A DNA stretch of 64,000 nucleotides from Ampelocalamus luodianensis (taxonomy: Eukaryota > Streptophyta > Magnoliopsida > Poales > Poaceae). This document shows positions 38,101-50,100 of the stretch, piece after piece; within the stretch, counting starts at the first letter, position 1, and each line of letters opens with the position of its first letter. A program made the translations under genes and the position numbers. The stretch spans positions 599,501 through 663,500 of the forward strand of contig CM070617.1 in NCBI GenBank assembly GCA_036346255.1, given 5' to 3'. The notes under the pieces were generated by a model that was given only the letters and a program-made list of their open reading frames with translations, made no database searches and was not told the origin of the DNA.

Positions 38101-41100
38101 GTATCGTGTGGAATAGACCCGGCTTATGGTTCGTGCGGGCCCCGCGCCCCTTCGCTGGCGCTCCGCCTTCTTCCCGGAGAGGAGTCCCCGGGATCCTCCG
38201 GAGGGTCTTCGGAGTGTCCTTCGGGGGAGGGCGTCGGGGCCACTCCGCGAAGGCCTTCGGGCCATCCTTCGGAGTGCTCCGGGGCCACTCCGAAGGGTCT
38301 TCGGTTTCCTCCGGAGGGTCTTTGGCTACCTCCGGAGGGTCTTTGGTTTCCTCCGGAGGGTCTTTGGTGACCTCCGGAGGGTCTTCGGTTTCCTCCGGAG
38401 GGTCTTTGGCTACCTCCGGAGGGTCTTCGGTTTCCACCGGAGGGTCTTTGGTTTCCTCCGGAGGGTCTTTGGTGACCTCCGGAGGGTCTTCGGTCGCCTT
38501 GCTTCGCCAGGTCGTGGGGCCGGTGTGGCGCCCCTACGACAGCTATCAAGAAGAAAGCAATCTGTTTTTATTTAATCTCAAAATATCTATTCTGTCCCCT
38601 TACGTGATGGCGGCGCTGCTACTTAAAGCGTGCTCCAACACGCATACCAGGCCTTGGGCCGGTTTCTCTTCTAGTCGGTCATGAGACCGAGTTGCAAATT
38701 GCTGGCCTGCTGGGTGACCGAAACAACAAGTGCATGTTCGGACTCCCTAGCAAAAGAAATCGACTAGTACATGGTTCAGACTCAATGGACTAATCTAGAC
38801 CGAAACTTGGTATGTGTGATGCACTACGTGGCTTGACTGTGAAGGCATGTTGGTTGTGTCATGACCGAAGCACTTGGACCGTGGAGGCTTCAAGCCATGT
38901 TGGCTGCGACACAAGGCTTGACCGTAGCTTTGTTGGCTTGAGTTCAGTCCATGGATTGTGAAGTCGTAAATCATCCAAGAAATGGTCTTCCCGTGCATTG
39001 GTCTCGATTCCCTCCTCATACCTAATTATGCATAAAACACTAGCATTAGGTAGTATATTGTTCTCAACAATAGAAGGAAGTACATTAAGAAACAAATTCA
39101 CCTGTTTATTTAGAAGCTTGGCTCGTGCTCTAGTCATTGGACCTTTTGGTGCTTCATGAACACTTGAAGGTATGGTAGTAGTAGTAGGGATGCCCTCATC
39201 ATATCTCCTTGTATGTCCCGTGTGATCTCGTCCATCACTAGGGCAAAATTGTATGGGCTCAACGCTGACCCTTGGTGTAGTCCTATCTTAATAGGAAAAT
39301 CACTAGTATCACCACCACATGTTCTGATATTAGTCACAAGTCACAACATCTTGGTACATATCCTTAATTAGGGTAACATACTTTGTTGGGACTTTTTTCC
39401 TTTGAAGCGCCCACCACATGACCCTTCTTGGCACTTTATCATAAGCTTTCTCCAAGTCGATAAACACCATGTGAAGATTCTTCTTTTGCTTCCTATACCT
39501 CTCCATCAACTGCCGTGTCAAGAAAATCGCTTCCATGGTCCACCTCCCAGGCATAAAACCAAATTGGTTTGTCGTCACAGTAGTCACTCTTCTTAAACGG
39601 TGCTCAATCACACGCTCCCAAAGCTTCATTGTGTGGCTCATGAGCTTAATTCCTCTATAATTAGTACAACTTTGAATGTCTCCTTTATTTTTGAAAATTG
39701 GTACTAATGTGCCCCTCCGCCACTCGTTAGGCATCTTGTTCGACCTAAAAACACTAGGCAATCAGAGAGGAACCAAGGAAAACACAATATACAGAAAGAG
39801 ACCGACGATTAGAAGGATTGCTAGCCCAGGTCGCATCAGAGTACGCTTGAAGCTACAGAGAGCTAGAGCGAGGAATGAAAAGACGACTGATGGTTCTGCG
39901 AAGATATCGCAGAACACGAAGGTGACTGTAGTGGAGCTGAGTGGGAGCAGAAACGAACTGATTCAGAATGTGAACTGTGTGAGAAATTTTAGGTCGAGTG
40001 ATCCTAAGGTAGGCGAGACTCCCGACAAGGTGACGGTAGCTAGTGGATCCTTAAGAGGCTCCCCAGCAGTGGGCCGAAGGTGAACACTAAGCTCCATAGG
40101 AGTGTCCACCATGCGCTGATCAGTGAGACAAGGGTGAGCAAGGATATCTTGAATGTACTTCTCCTGGGACATGTAGTAGCCCTCAGGTGTAGAAGTGACC
40201 TCAATCCCAAGGAAGTAACGAACATGACCCAAATCAGATATCAAGAACTGCTTACTGAGACACTCCTTCACAAAATCAATGTACAGAGTCATCCTAGTAA
40301 TGATCATATCATCCACATAGAGGAGCGTCCGACCCCGAGGAGAGGTGTGAACAAAGAGGGCATGGTCATGATCACTGGCAGAGAAGCCGACAACAGTGAC
40401 AACATAGGAGAAGCGGTCAAACCAGGCACGAGGGGCTTGCACGAGCCCATAGAGAGAGCGACGAAGGCGACAAACCATACCATCAGGGACATAATACCCA
40501 GGGGCGGCTGCATGTATATACCTCCTCACGCAGCTTGCCATTGAGAAAAACATTCTTGACGTCTAGCTGAGGGATGGACCACTGTCGAATAGATGCCACA
40601 ACAATGAGTGCCAACAGTGGTCATGCGGGCGACAGGAGCGAAGGTCTCATCGTAGTCACGACCATGCCCCTGCTAAAAACCACGTGCTACAAGACGATCC
40701 TTGTAGCGCTCAAGAGAGCCATCCGAGCAGGTCTTGATATTGTACACCCACTTGTACGTGATAGGAGTGACGTGTAGGTAAGGGCACAAGATCCCATGTG
40801 CTAGTACGCCCCAAAGCAGCAATCTCATCATACATCGCGAGCTGTCGCTCAGGGTGAGCAGCAGTCTCACGGTGGGTCGCAGGCTCAGAAAGAGCAACGA
40901 CCGCGAAGCCGTAGCGTTCAGGAGGCTTGATAGTGTAACGATCACGAAGATCGTATTTGGGAGAAGGTGGAGCAGGATCCAACAAGGATAGAGAAGAAGA
41001 GCTTGCAACAGGGCCCAGAAGACAGAGACTCAATTGGAGGAGTAGGCCGAGGACAGCGAGAGTAGTGCAAGGAAAATGGTGGAATCTCAACAAAAGAGCT

Positions 41101-44100
41101 GGAAGGAACCTCCGGCGGAGAGGGAACAGGTGGAGTCGGAGGAGAGGGAAGCGAAGGTGGGTGCGGAAGTGAAACAAAAGTGGAAAGCTATGGGTTAGGA
41201 AAAGTAAGAAAGGAGATTGACTCAACAAGAGAATCTGGGCTCGTAGTAGGGGTACGAGGGTGGTAAGGTCATTGAAAGTGACATCTCGAGAGATCCTCAC
41301 TTGGCGAGCAACAGGGGTCGTAGCAGCGATAACCCTTATGTTCAAGACTGTAGCCAAGAATAACCAGTGTTCACCTAGACGCTAGGCGGTGGGTGGGTGG
41401 CCGCCTAGTGCCTAGGGCGCCTAGACAAGGCCTAAGCGGCCAAACAGAATTGCAAGCATAATCGTCTCCAGCATCAGTCCAAGCTTATGTATATGTAATT
41501 ATGTAAGAAGAGATGTTACATGTATGTATGTATATGTGTAATTATGTAAGAAGAGATGTTACCTTGGTGACTTGGTGTGATGCAAGTATATTTGAAGACT
41601 TGATGTAATGACCTTGATGAGTTGATGACTTGATGCAATAAAAATATAATTCAAACAAGTAACATCAAATAGTTCAAACAATAGAACAAGTCACAAGTCA
41701 CAAATAAAACAAGCAAGCCAATCAACCAAATATAAATAGTTCATTAGGTCTCACAAATAAAACAAGCAAGCCAAATATAAATAGTTCATAAGGTCTCACA
41801 AATAAAACAAGTAAGCCAAATATAAATAGACTCGTATGATATGATCAAATGAGCGAATGACTAGTACTGCTATTTGCTACTAGCACTGCACTCCACGGCT
41901 ACTACTGGTACTAAATACTGAATTACTGATATGCTCGTATGCTATTTGATACTCTGGCTACTGCGCTCCACTGCTACTACTGGCACTCCACTGCGACGGG
42001 GTTGGAGGCGAGGGCTAGAGGGAGGCGAGCTAGAGGGAGGCGAGGGCCAGAGGGAGGAGGCGGCTGACCTGGGGGGCGACGGGGTTGGAGGCGTGACGGC
42101 GATGAGGAGCCGAGGACGTAGCGCTGCCTGGGTCAGCCTAGGATTGGCGTTGATCGCCTAGGCGGGCCGAGCGCCCAGTGGAACTCCTTTGCCCGAGTTG
42201 CGGTGGGAAGCATGCGCCCAGCGCCTAGGCGCCTAGCGCGCGCCTGGGAATATCGAGAAAACACACTCAAGCGATTGAGCGATCGGCAGTGCGCGCTCAC
42301 GAGGTGGAAGAAGGACGAAGCAAACACAACCGAAACAGTGAAGGTGCCTATACTCTGGAGCCCGACCGTAGAGACGCTCGACAAGAGTAGAGCCCTGAAG
42401 AGTAGTGGAAGGTTGCATGTTGATGAGGAAAACAACAGTGGAGACAGCCTCAGCCTAGAAGTGAGGTGGAACAAAAGAGGCAAGCATGAGAGCGCTAGCT
42501 GTCTCAAACAAGTGGCGATGTTTACGCTCAAAAACATCATTCTGAACATGAGCACCAGGGTAAGAATACTAGGGAAGAGTACCTTGCTTAACGAGAAAGC
42601 GACACAAAGTAGCAGATATGTATTCCCCAGCAGAGTTAGCATGAAACACACGATTGGCTGAATCAAACTGAGTACGAACCATGGCAGTGAACATCTGGTA
42701 AATAGAGAGAACCTGACTGCAACAGGACATGAAGTAGATCCAAGTATGACAAGAATAATCATCAATAAAGATTAGTACCGATGACCCCCTTGCGAAACGA
42801 AGGGAGCCGGACTCCAAACATCAGAGTGAACAAGATCAAAAGGACGAGTAGAAACAAAGTCACTAGAGGGATAGGGGAGCTGCAACTGCTTGCCAAGCTT
42901 GCAACCCATACAGGGTAAAGAGGTGTCACCAGAAACTGACCTGAGAAGACCACGAGCTACTAGAGACGACAGACACGATCCACAGAGATGACCCAAACGA
43001 TGGTGCCATTGAGCGAAGGAAGTAGAGGACGCAACAAAAACAGAGGGTAGTGGTAGTGGCCGACTGGCTGGTGGAGACAGCGGAAGTAAGGTTTAGTCAG
43101 TCGAGCTCCCAAAGACGCTGCGAAGCACGGCACCGAGGGCTAGTACCAAGCAGTCCCCGTGCGGTGGTCCTGGACACAACAAGAGTCACATTCAGGAATA
43201 ACACGACAGTCGTGATCAGTAAACTGGCTGACCGACATAAGCTGCATAGTAAGCTTGGGAACATGAGAGATTGCAGGAACATGAAAGGAAGAAGTGAAAA
43301 GGGTGCCTCGTCCTGCAACAGGAAGAGATGTTCCATTTGCAGTCTGAACAGTGGAAGGTAGAGCTGTGGGACTTACAGAAGTGAGGTGAGTAAAATCTGG
43401 TGTCATGTGAAAGGAAGCACCAGAGTCCAAGATCCACGGAGACAAGATATTGGACGAGAGAGGTGGCGGAGGCGAGGAAGACTGCTGAGAAGCAAGAGCC
43501 AGACGAGCATGGCCCGGGGAGTTTGAGGCGGGAGCTCGGTCGCGCGCGAAGGTGGGTAGGGAAAGGTCTGAGGCGCGCGGTGCGCCGCCGGCGGCGGCCA
43601 TCGGCCGCCGCTCCACCTCCCGCCTGTCGAGTTCCTCGTCGCCGGCGGCCGCGACGTGTTTCTTGGCCTCCATCCAAGAGGCGTGGTGGTTGGCGAAGAT
43701 TGCTCGGGGCGGCGGAGGGATGGCGACGATGTGGAGGTGGCGTCGGCCTGGGGCAAGCTCGGGGAGCCAAATCCGGAGTGGCGGCGGCGGCGGCGGCGGC
43801 GGAGGCGGCGTATCTGCCGGAGCAGAGAGGAGGTGCCGCAATCCGGCCGAGAGCGCGGCGCTCGGCAGAGAGAGTGCCGCGACACTCGTGGCAGAGGAGG
43901 TGCCGCGACATTTGGGGCAGAGGAGGTGTTTCGGCGCTTGGGGTAGAGGAGGCAGTGGCGCGGCGCTCGGGGTAGAGGAGGGGCCGCAGATCCGGTCGGA
44001 GAGGTGGCGCCCCTGGGGGCTAGAGCAGAGGCGAGCTCGGGCGGAGCGAACGGAGTAGAGGCGAGCTCGGCAGAGAGGACCAGAGCAGAGGCGACGATCG

Positions 44101-47100
44101 CAGCTTGAGCGAGGGTGGAATTGGCGTCGGCTCGGGGTTGAGGAGGCTCGTAGCTGAGGGAGGCACATCGGCGGTGCGGATTTGAGCTGGGGCGGTCATA
44201 TCCGAGCGGGACGATGCGCGCCTTTACTCGGAGCAGAGGAGGAGTTGCGGTGCTTGGGAGCAGAGGAGGAGGTGCGCAGCGACGCTCAGGCGGCGGCGGC
44301 GACGGCCTAAGGGCGGCGACAGTCGGAGGACGGTGACGGCGGCCTGAGGGAGGCGGCAGTGACTAGGGTTAGGCTTGGTGGGAGAGAGCCATGTGCTCTG
44401 ATATCATGTTGGAATGAACCTTTACTTTTATTCCAATGGGATCAATGCCAAAATATACAAGTTACAGGTGTAGGTAAATATGCAAAGAGCACCCTATACA
44501 AGCTACGTATCTAACATCTAACAGCATGAATAGTTATAGAAACGCTCACCTTACCTGTAGAGTTGGCCAAATTGTTCACATTTCCCCATATTCTTTATTA
44601 TCGAAATTGAAATGAGCAAAACGGCTCCTGAGTTTTGCATAGTTTCCTTGCTTGCCAAACTTAAAGTCTTGAAATGATGATTGTAAATCAGTTGATAACA
44701 GCATAATATAATAATGTGGATCAATATACCAACTGAAAAATAAAATGAGCTTATTAGTTCAATATAGTAATATCAGTTGCCAAACTTAAAGTCTTAAGTG
44801 TCATTGATAGCTGGCAGCTGCTGCCTTATTATTATTTTTATTTCAAATATGCTTAAAGCATGCTTTTGTTCTTTGATATCATTCTATGCAGGGTGATTTA
44901 TCCAATTCTATCTTTGTTCGAAAGAATCTGCTAAGATCAACTTTGGAGTTAGTTCATTCAAAGGTGATTCTTCTGTATTGAACCAAGCAATTTTCTTTTG
45001 TTCAAGTTTTGTATACTTCTCAAGTCACAAAGATATTATCAAAGTTTGATTCTTTTCCATTTTTGTGAACTGACAAGTAATTTTATCCTTGGGAGATGAT
45101 GACTTCTGGTTTAACCGCATTGATGTTCAAGAATGTGGATACACGGTTGTCTATAGTGATAGATAAATTAACTTTATGCAACAACCACACATTTAGGCAA
45201 CATGGGAACAAAATATAGGTATTAGCATCAAAAGGACTTCTTTCGACATTTATATGCCTTATATTCCTTCAGATTATATCTGAAATATGTACAGAGGCGA
45301 ATTTCGTAATTCATTGTAACTTAGTTTCTGTATTGCAGGGTGCAATGCTCTTACTAATTGATTTTTTTAAGGAATTGGAGTGGTTCATTGTTATGGATAA
45401 TTGAATTGTCCAATATACAGATAGATGATCTCATTATTTACACAATGGCGTGATTATTTAAGTCCGTCTGATCTGTTTTGATTTAGTTTGTGCTTCATAC
45501 ATATTCTCCCATATGCTATTTTGCGGTATTTTACTGTGGTGTTTATTTGTTTACTATATACTACCATGGTAATTACTGTTTGCTATTTTGGTTAACATTA
45601 TGTTGAGTTAGAGAGAAAAAAGGACTTTGATTCATTTCTAGCATTTCATCATGCATGTATTTGCCTCTCTGGTTAGTGTGCTTATCTATTTGCTTCTGTA
45701 TATTATGCACCTCTATATGCATTTCTAAACTTCCTGTTTGGGAATGAGTCTTCCATTTTAAATTTTCCTTGAGATATGTAAGCTCAATTTCTGATATATT
45801 TTTTATGGCAGGAATTCTCTCTTTTGAATGAGCAAAATGTTGTGATGATTCCTGATGCCATTTTCTCTCTCTGTGCTGGTTTTTCGTCATCAGCAATTAA
45901 CTCAGCAGATACATCACAACTGTTTGGTGATTGTAAAAACTTTTCCAAGGTATGTTGTTAATTAGTTGTCACAAGGTTTTACAAGTTGCAGCTGAATCTT
46001 TCTAAATGTTTCTATCTAGTGAGCTTGCATTGATTCAATTTATGTTAGTTGTTACTCGAGGACGAGAACTGGGTTCTCAAAGACGAATTGGGCTACTCTG
46101 TGGAAGCTTTATCACAAATCAGTCTTGAAAGTGCTACCAAGGTGCTTTACTATTAGACTCTTAGTCCCTAATTTTTTTCCTCTGCTTTTCTCGCATTAGT
46201 TTAGGCCTGGGAGTAGCATACTAGCATGTGTCGACGCACGTAAGCATTCAGCGATCTTTTTTTTCTTCTTTCTGAAATGATTTCTCTAATCTAACAGATT
46301 AAGGCATGTCTTGCAAACATGGAGACTTTCTTATGAGAGTCATCTGATTTCACAGGCAATTTAAAGTTATTTTGACTTAACAGGCACTGCAAACCTATGC
46401 ATTAAAATTGTTAAGATTAACTTAATCTGTCCTCATTGGGAAACACCCACATGAAGAGAAATGGAATCCTGAAACTGCTGGATCAATGGAATTTAAGGAA
46501 GGTTGAAACAAACTTTGAATATCATGCCAATTTTTTTGACAACAATTGCATGTTGAATCCCAAAACTTTGTTTTTGCGTATTACAACACTGCATCTTTTT
46601 TTTTACACTTTGACAATGGGGCTACTGGGATTCAAAAACATACATGCTCATATGTAACATGCACATTTAGGTTTCAAACTCTGGAACTTAGGTGGGAGAT
46701 GGAGTTAGCCGATCTTTGGCTGAATCTATTGCAGGCTAAGTAATTTAGTATGGAAGCTGCATACTTAAAAAAGTTCATTAAAATTCTCAGCATGATAATT
46801 GTTGGCATTTATTGAATTAAGCGCCAACATACTGGTGCATTCCATCTGGTATGCTTGGTATATCGAGTAGTCCACTAAAGTGTAGGGATGGTAAGCTCAT
46901 GGTAACTACTGTTGGATTTTGGAGGATGGAGATAATAAAATCTGAAAAATCAATTATATGATCTTTGTTTCCAAATTTCAGAGACTAGCAATACCTAGTT
47001 TTGTAGGCACAATTTTTATTTCACCGCTTCCATTGATGATAGTTACAGTCTTACAGAAGGTTCCTTATTTGTTAAACAGGTTGTGTCTGATAAATGCAAC

Positions 47101-50100
47101 CGCGCACACCTTCCTGGGCATATCCAGCAACCGTTGCTCCTTGAGCTTATGGAGTTCACCAAAGGATTTGTGGCCTCAAATGAACAGTTTGAGAAAGTGG
47201 ACTTACCTAATCTTGTATATGTTTGCTCTCTTCTCTGCAATATAATTCATTGCGCGCTATTGTCAAGGTATTTGTTTTCTTGTCATATCTACTTGTATCC
47301 ATCACATTTGTCTGTCTAGCATTTTTTGACTAAAATGGGATTAAGATCCAAATATTAATAATTAGTGTTGTCTTGAGTTGATGATAATGTAATTCTGCCT
47401 CTCTGTCTGTCTCTCCGTCTGTCTCAGCATCTAATGTGATTCTACTTTGACGTATTTTAATCAATGTTGGAGTTATGGTTGTTGTTTTTGTGTGTTACTC
47501 TTGTTGGATATTACGATTATTTATCCAGTTACCTTTTGATCCCCCATAACATAGGTTCCTTATTTTATTGTTGCCTAGTGAATTTACTTTTTATTGGTAC
47601 TTTCATATTGCAATTATCTTCCAGTACCTCTGCTAGAAATCTGCAAACTTGATTATTTTTTCTTAAAACTGCCCGCAGATTATGTTTAAGGCCAGTTTGC
47701 CATTTATGTGCTGTGCAATCAAGTTAATTGCAGATAATGTTTGCCAATTCTTATTCTAGTAAAATATTTGTAACAGCTTTAAAAAAGTATAATAAAAATA
47801 ATTTGAAATGACTGCCTATGCCAACTGAATCGTTGAAGTATTTGAACCTGTCATCATGTTCTATCAGTTATATATTATCACATAGTACCAAGTGCCAACC
47901 AGTCTTATAGTTTTTGTATAACCTTATGCTTAATATCCTTTTGTCATTCTGTAAAAATTTTCAGGGCCATAGAAGAAAAATCTCCATTTCTGCAAGCAGT
48001 GTTTGATCATGTCACCGATATTATCAAATATATTTTGTCGATGGTTATGAAGAAGCACAATGAACTTTCTCGTGGTCTTACTAATGTAGGCTCTGCATTG
48101 GATACAACTGGCTCCGCTCTATCTTCATTTCAGAGTTTCCTGTCTTCTCCATTTTTTAGTCTGCGGAGAGTTAGTAACAGAGTTAGTTCTGTGCTTATCA
48201 AAGCTGTTACTGAATTGCTTGATGAACTCTTGGTGGCAATCTCTCAGCTGTTTTCTCATCTTTCTAGTTCTATGAACAATTTTGATGGTGAGAACGCTAG
48301 TAAAATGCTGCCAGTATCTTGTATCAACTTGTCAGAGGACCTAAATCCTGTTGTTGACTACAAAAGTAGTGTTGTTGATATGGATCTCGATGCGCCTGAC
48401 TCTGGTGAAGTAGATTCCGTCACAGCAATTGGAAGTGGAAGTATGGGTATCTCATCACGCCCTTTGGAGTGGAAGCTAGAATTAGTTTGTGTTATTTCAA
48501 CTTTTTTCTCAGTGTCTCCACTTCATACATGGGAAATCTTGTACAACTTAGTGGAGAAAGAAAGTGAGGTCAAGGTACAAATTTGCAATAACATCTTCTT
48601 AACATTCCTTTTTTATTTATGTTCTTTTACTTCATTAATATCATTGTAATATTTTCTTTCCTTTTGTAGGTTTGCCAGGCTATCTTGCTTAATCTTTGCC
48701 AAAATATATCTGCTTCATGTAAAAGCTTATCTTCTGTGGTACTGTCTGACTTATATGTTTAAAATAATTATACTTCAATTTATACACTCACGCATTTATT
48801 GATTTTTAACCTTTTGGCTTTCATCATGCAGGTCCATCTGATAGTTGATATGAGAGATAGATGTGCAAGTTCGCTACTGAGCTCTGCAGACTGCTTAGCA
48901 CATGTCCATGCTTTGTTAAGAACTTTAATAGTTACCCGTGACGTTGGGCAAAATACTGATGGAAAGCCACAGGCATGTAAAGTGGTTTCGAATGAGGTTG
49001 GTATTTGTTATATGATATAATTTAGCATGTCTTGTTTGCTTTCTACCAACTTTTGCTCTTAATTTTATAGCTTTTATCCTGTGGTACCAATATTTTAAGA
49101 TTTAGTTTTAATTAGTGAACATCAGTTTTGCTATTGGTACAATTGTTGTCTTTGATAGAAATTTCAATGATTGGAATCAATTTCCTCAAACTAAGCCATT
49201 AAAAACCTGGCAATCACACTCAATCATGTCATTGAAGAGACTGTTTTTTCTTTTTTAATAAAATGTATGCCAATCAAGGACACAGTGGGACCAATTATGC
49301 AATTATGTAAGGTGGAATTTCAACTGAATGTGTTGCCTTTTTTCCACAAATTTTCGGGTGATCTGTGAACTTGGTCAATGTTTTGGTAGGTATTTGCATA
49401 TCAACTTTTAAAGTTTCGTGCTTACTGCATGCTTGCCTGCACTTCTTTATACAGTGAATAGCCTTGATTATTGTGTTTAGTGGTTCAAAGTCCTTACTAT
49501 AATTAATGTGTGCCAGAGTCAGGATTTAGAAAACTGTTTTCAGTAACAATTTGGTCCTCTCTAGTTTCTTGGAAAACCCATAAATTGACTGGAATCAGTC
49601 AAATTCTGTAAGAACTGACCAGAATCATTCAGAAATCAGAGTAACTCAGAATAAATCAGAGTTAAAACTTACAGGCCGTGATATAATATGCCGCCTCTAG
49701 GAACCAGCCGGTTCCTAAATGTTTTTTGGTATCCTGGTTGTATTGATACGTACTAGAGTAACTAGACCTGTAATTTCGCTATGTGGTTGGCTTACATCTC
49801 TATTGGAAGTTGATAACTGCTACATATGTTCTCACTATCTGCAGAACCAGGATATCCTATTAGACTTGGTAAATAAGGCTACTGAGATCAGTTTCGCAGA
49901 TTGGTTTTTCCAAATCAAGCTGATTGATTGTATCTCCCACTTTGTTTACCTGTTCCCCGATGTTGCCCAGGTGATTTATATATTCTTCTGTTACCAAATA
50001 CGACCACTTCAAATGTATGTCAATATGTGTGTATTGTGATTCGTGAATCCATCATTCTGGTTGCAGGACATAATTGGGCATTTGCTTAACATGCTGCATG

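Larger units (their letters stand above)
31346..38545 (-). mobile_element. GC-rich Ty3/gypsy-like element with internal deletions and minisatellites
   Basis: Inserted into the gypsy LTR between positions equivalent to 62395 and 62416. Outer termini are TGTCGTA...TACGACA. Minus-strand content from the right is an LTR-like block with TATAAATAGCC (about 37977), a possible primer site TTGGCGCTGGTCC (about 37841), a gag piece, a protease-like piece, the integrase C-terminus, then minisatellites and a GC-rich block. RT, RNase H and the integrase core are missing. The two ends are not similar over the length expected for paired LTRs, so this may be two fused elements. No clean target duplication is seen. 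Confidence 0.5.
29991..39201. mobile_element. LTR-bearing composite insertion within the LINE
   Basis: The bounds TGATAC...CCTCATCA are flanked by a 5-bp duplication TATCT (29986-29990 and 39202-39206), indicating retroviral-type integrase. Inside are gypsy LTR pieces at 31112-31345 and 38546-39201 (minus), interrupted by a 7.2-kb element, plus a + strand copia-type gag piece at the left. Because the left kilobase does not match the LTR, the true history (second insertion or recombination) is unresolved. Confidence 0.65.
28980..39755 (-). mobile_element. 5'-truncated RTE-type LINE, split by a nested LTR element
   Basis: LINE parts are 28980-29985 and 39207-39755. The 5' part carries LVPIFKNKGDIQSCTNYRGI, FGFMPGRWTMEAIF and DLEKAYDKVPR of the RT. 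The 3' part carries FADDVVLVDES (catalytic ADD) and the conserved C-terminal region with RYLGSMLQQDG and MLYGAECWATK. The 3' tail is a degenerate (TTG)n (28979-28995, minus), typical of plant RTE elements. The flanking duplication AGGCAATCAGAGAGG-AACCA (28959-28979 and 39756-39775) differs by one inserted base. The target was the RNase H codons of the copia. Confidence 0.9.
28464..44523 (-). mobile_element. Antisense copia retrotransposon with nested insertions, in ATM intron 16
   Basis: Terminal LTRs of about 117 bp (28464-28580 and 44407-44523) start TGTTAGAT and end ATTCCAACA on the minus strand. A perfect 5-bp target duplication GCATG flanks the element (28459-28463 and 44524-44528). Next to the 5' LTR (at 44389-44406, minus) is a primer-binding site TGATATCAGAGC, close to the initiator-Met tRNA complement TGGTATCAGAGC. 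Order on the minus strand is protease, integrase, reverse transcriptase, RNase H, as in copia. Without the LINE composite and hAT insertion it is about 4.4 kb. A gag could not be recognised. Confidence 0.93.

Noticed and set aside
46436..46743. Open frames in ATM intron 19
   Set aside because: No motif, no splice-consistent extension, and ATM exons 19 and 20 join in phase without them.
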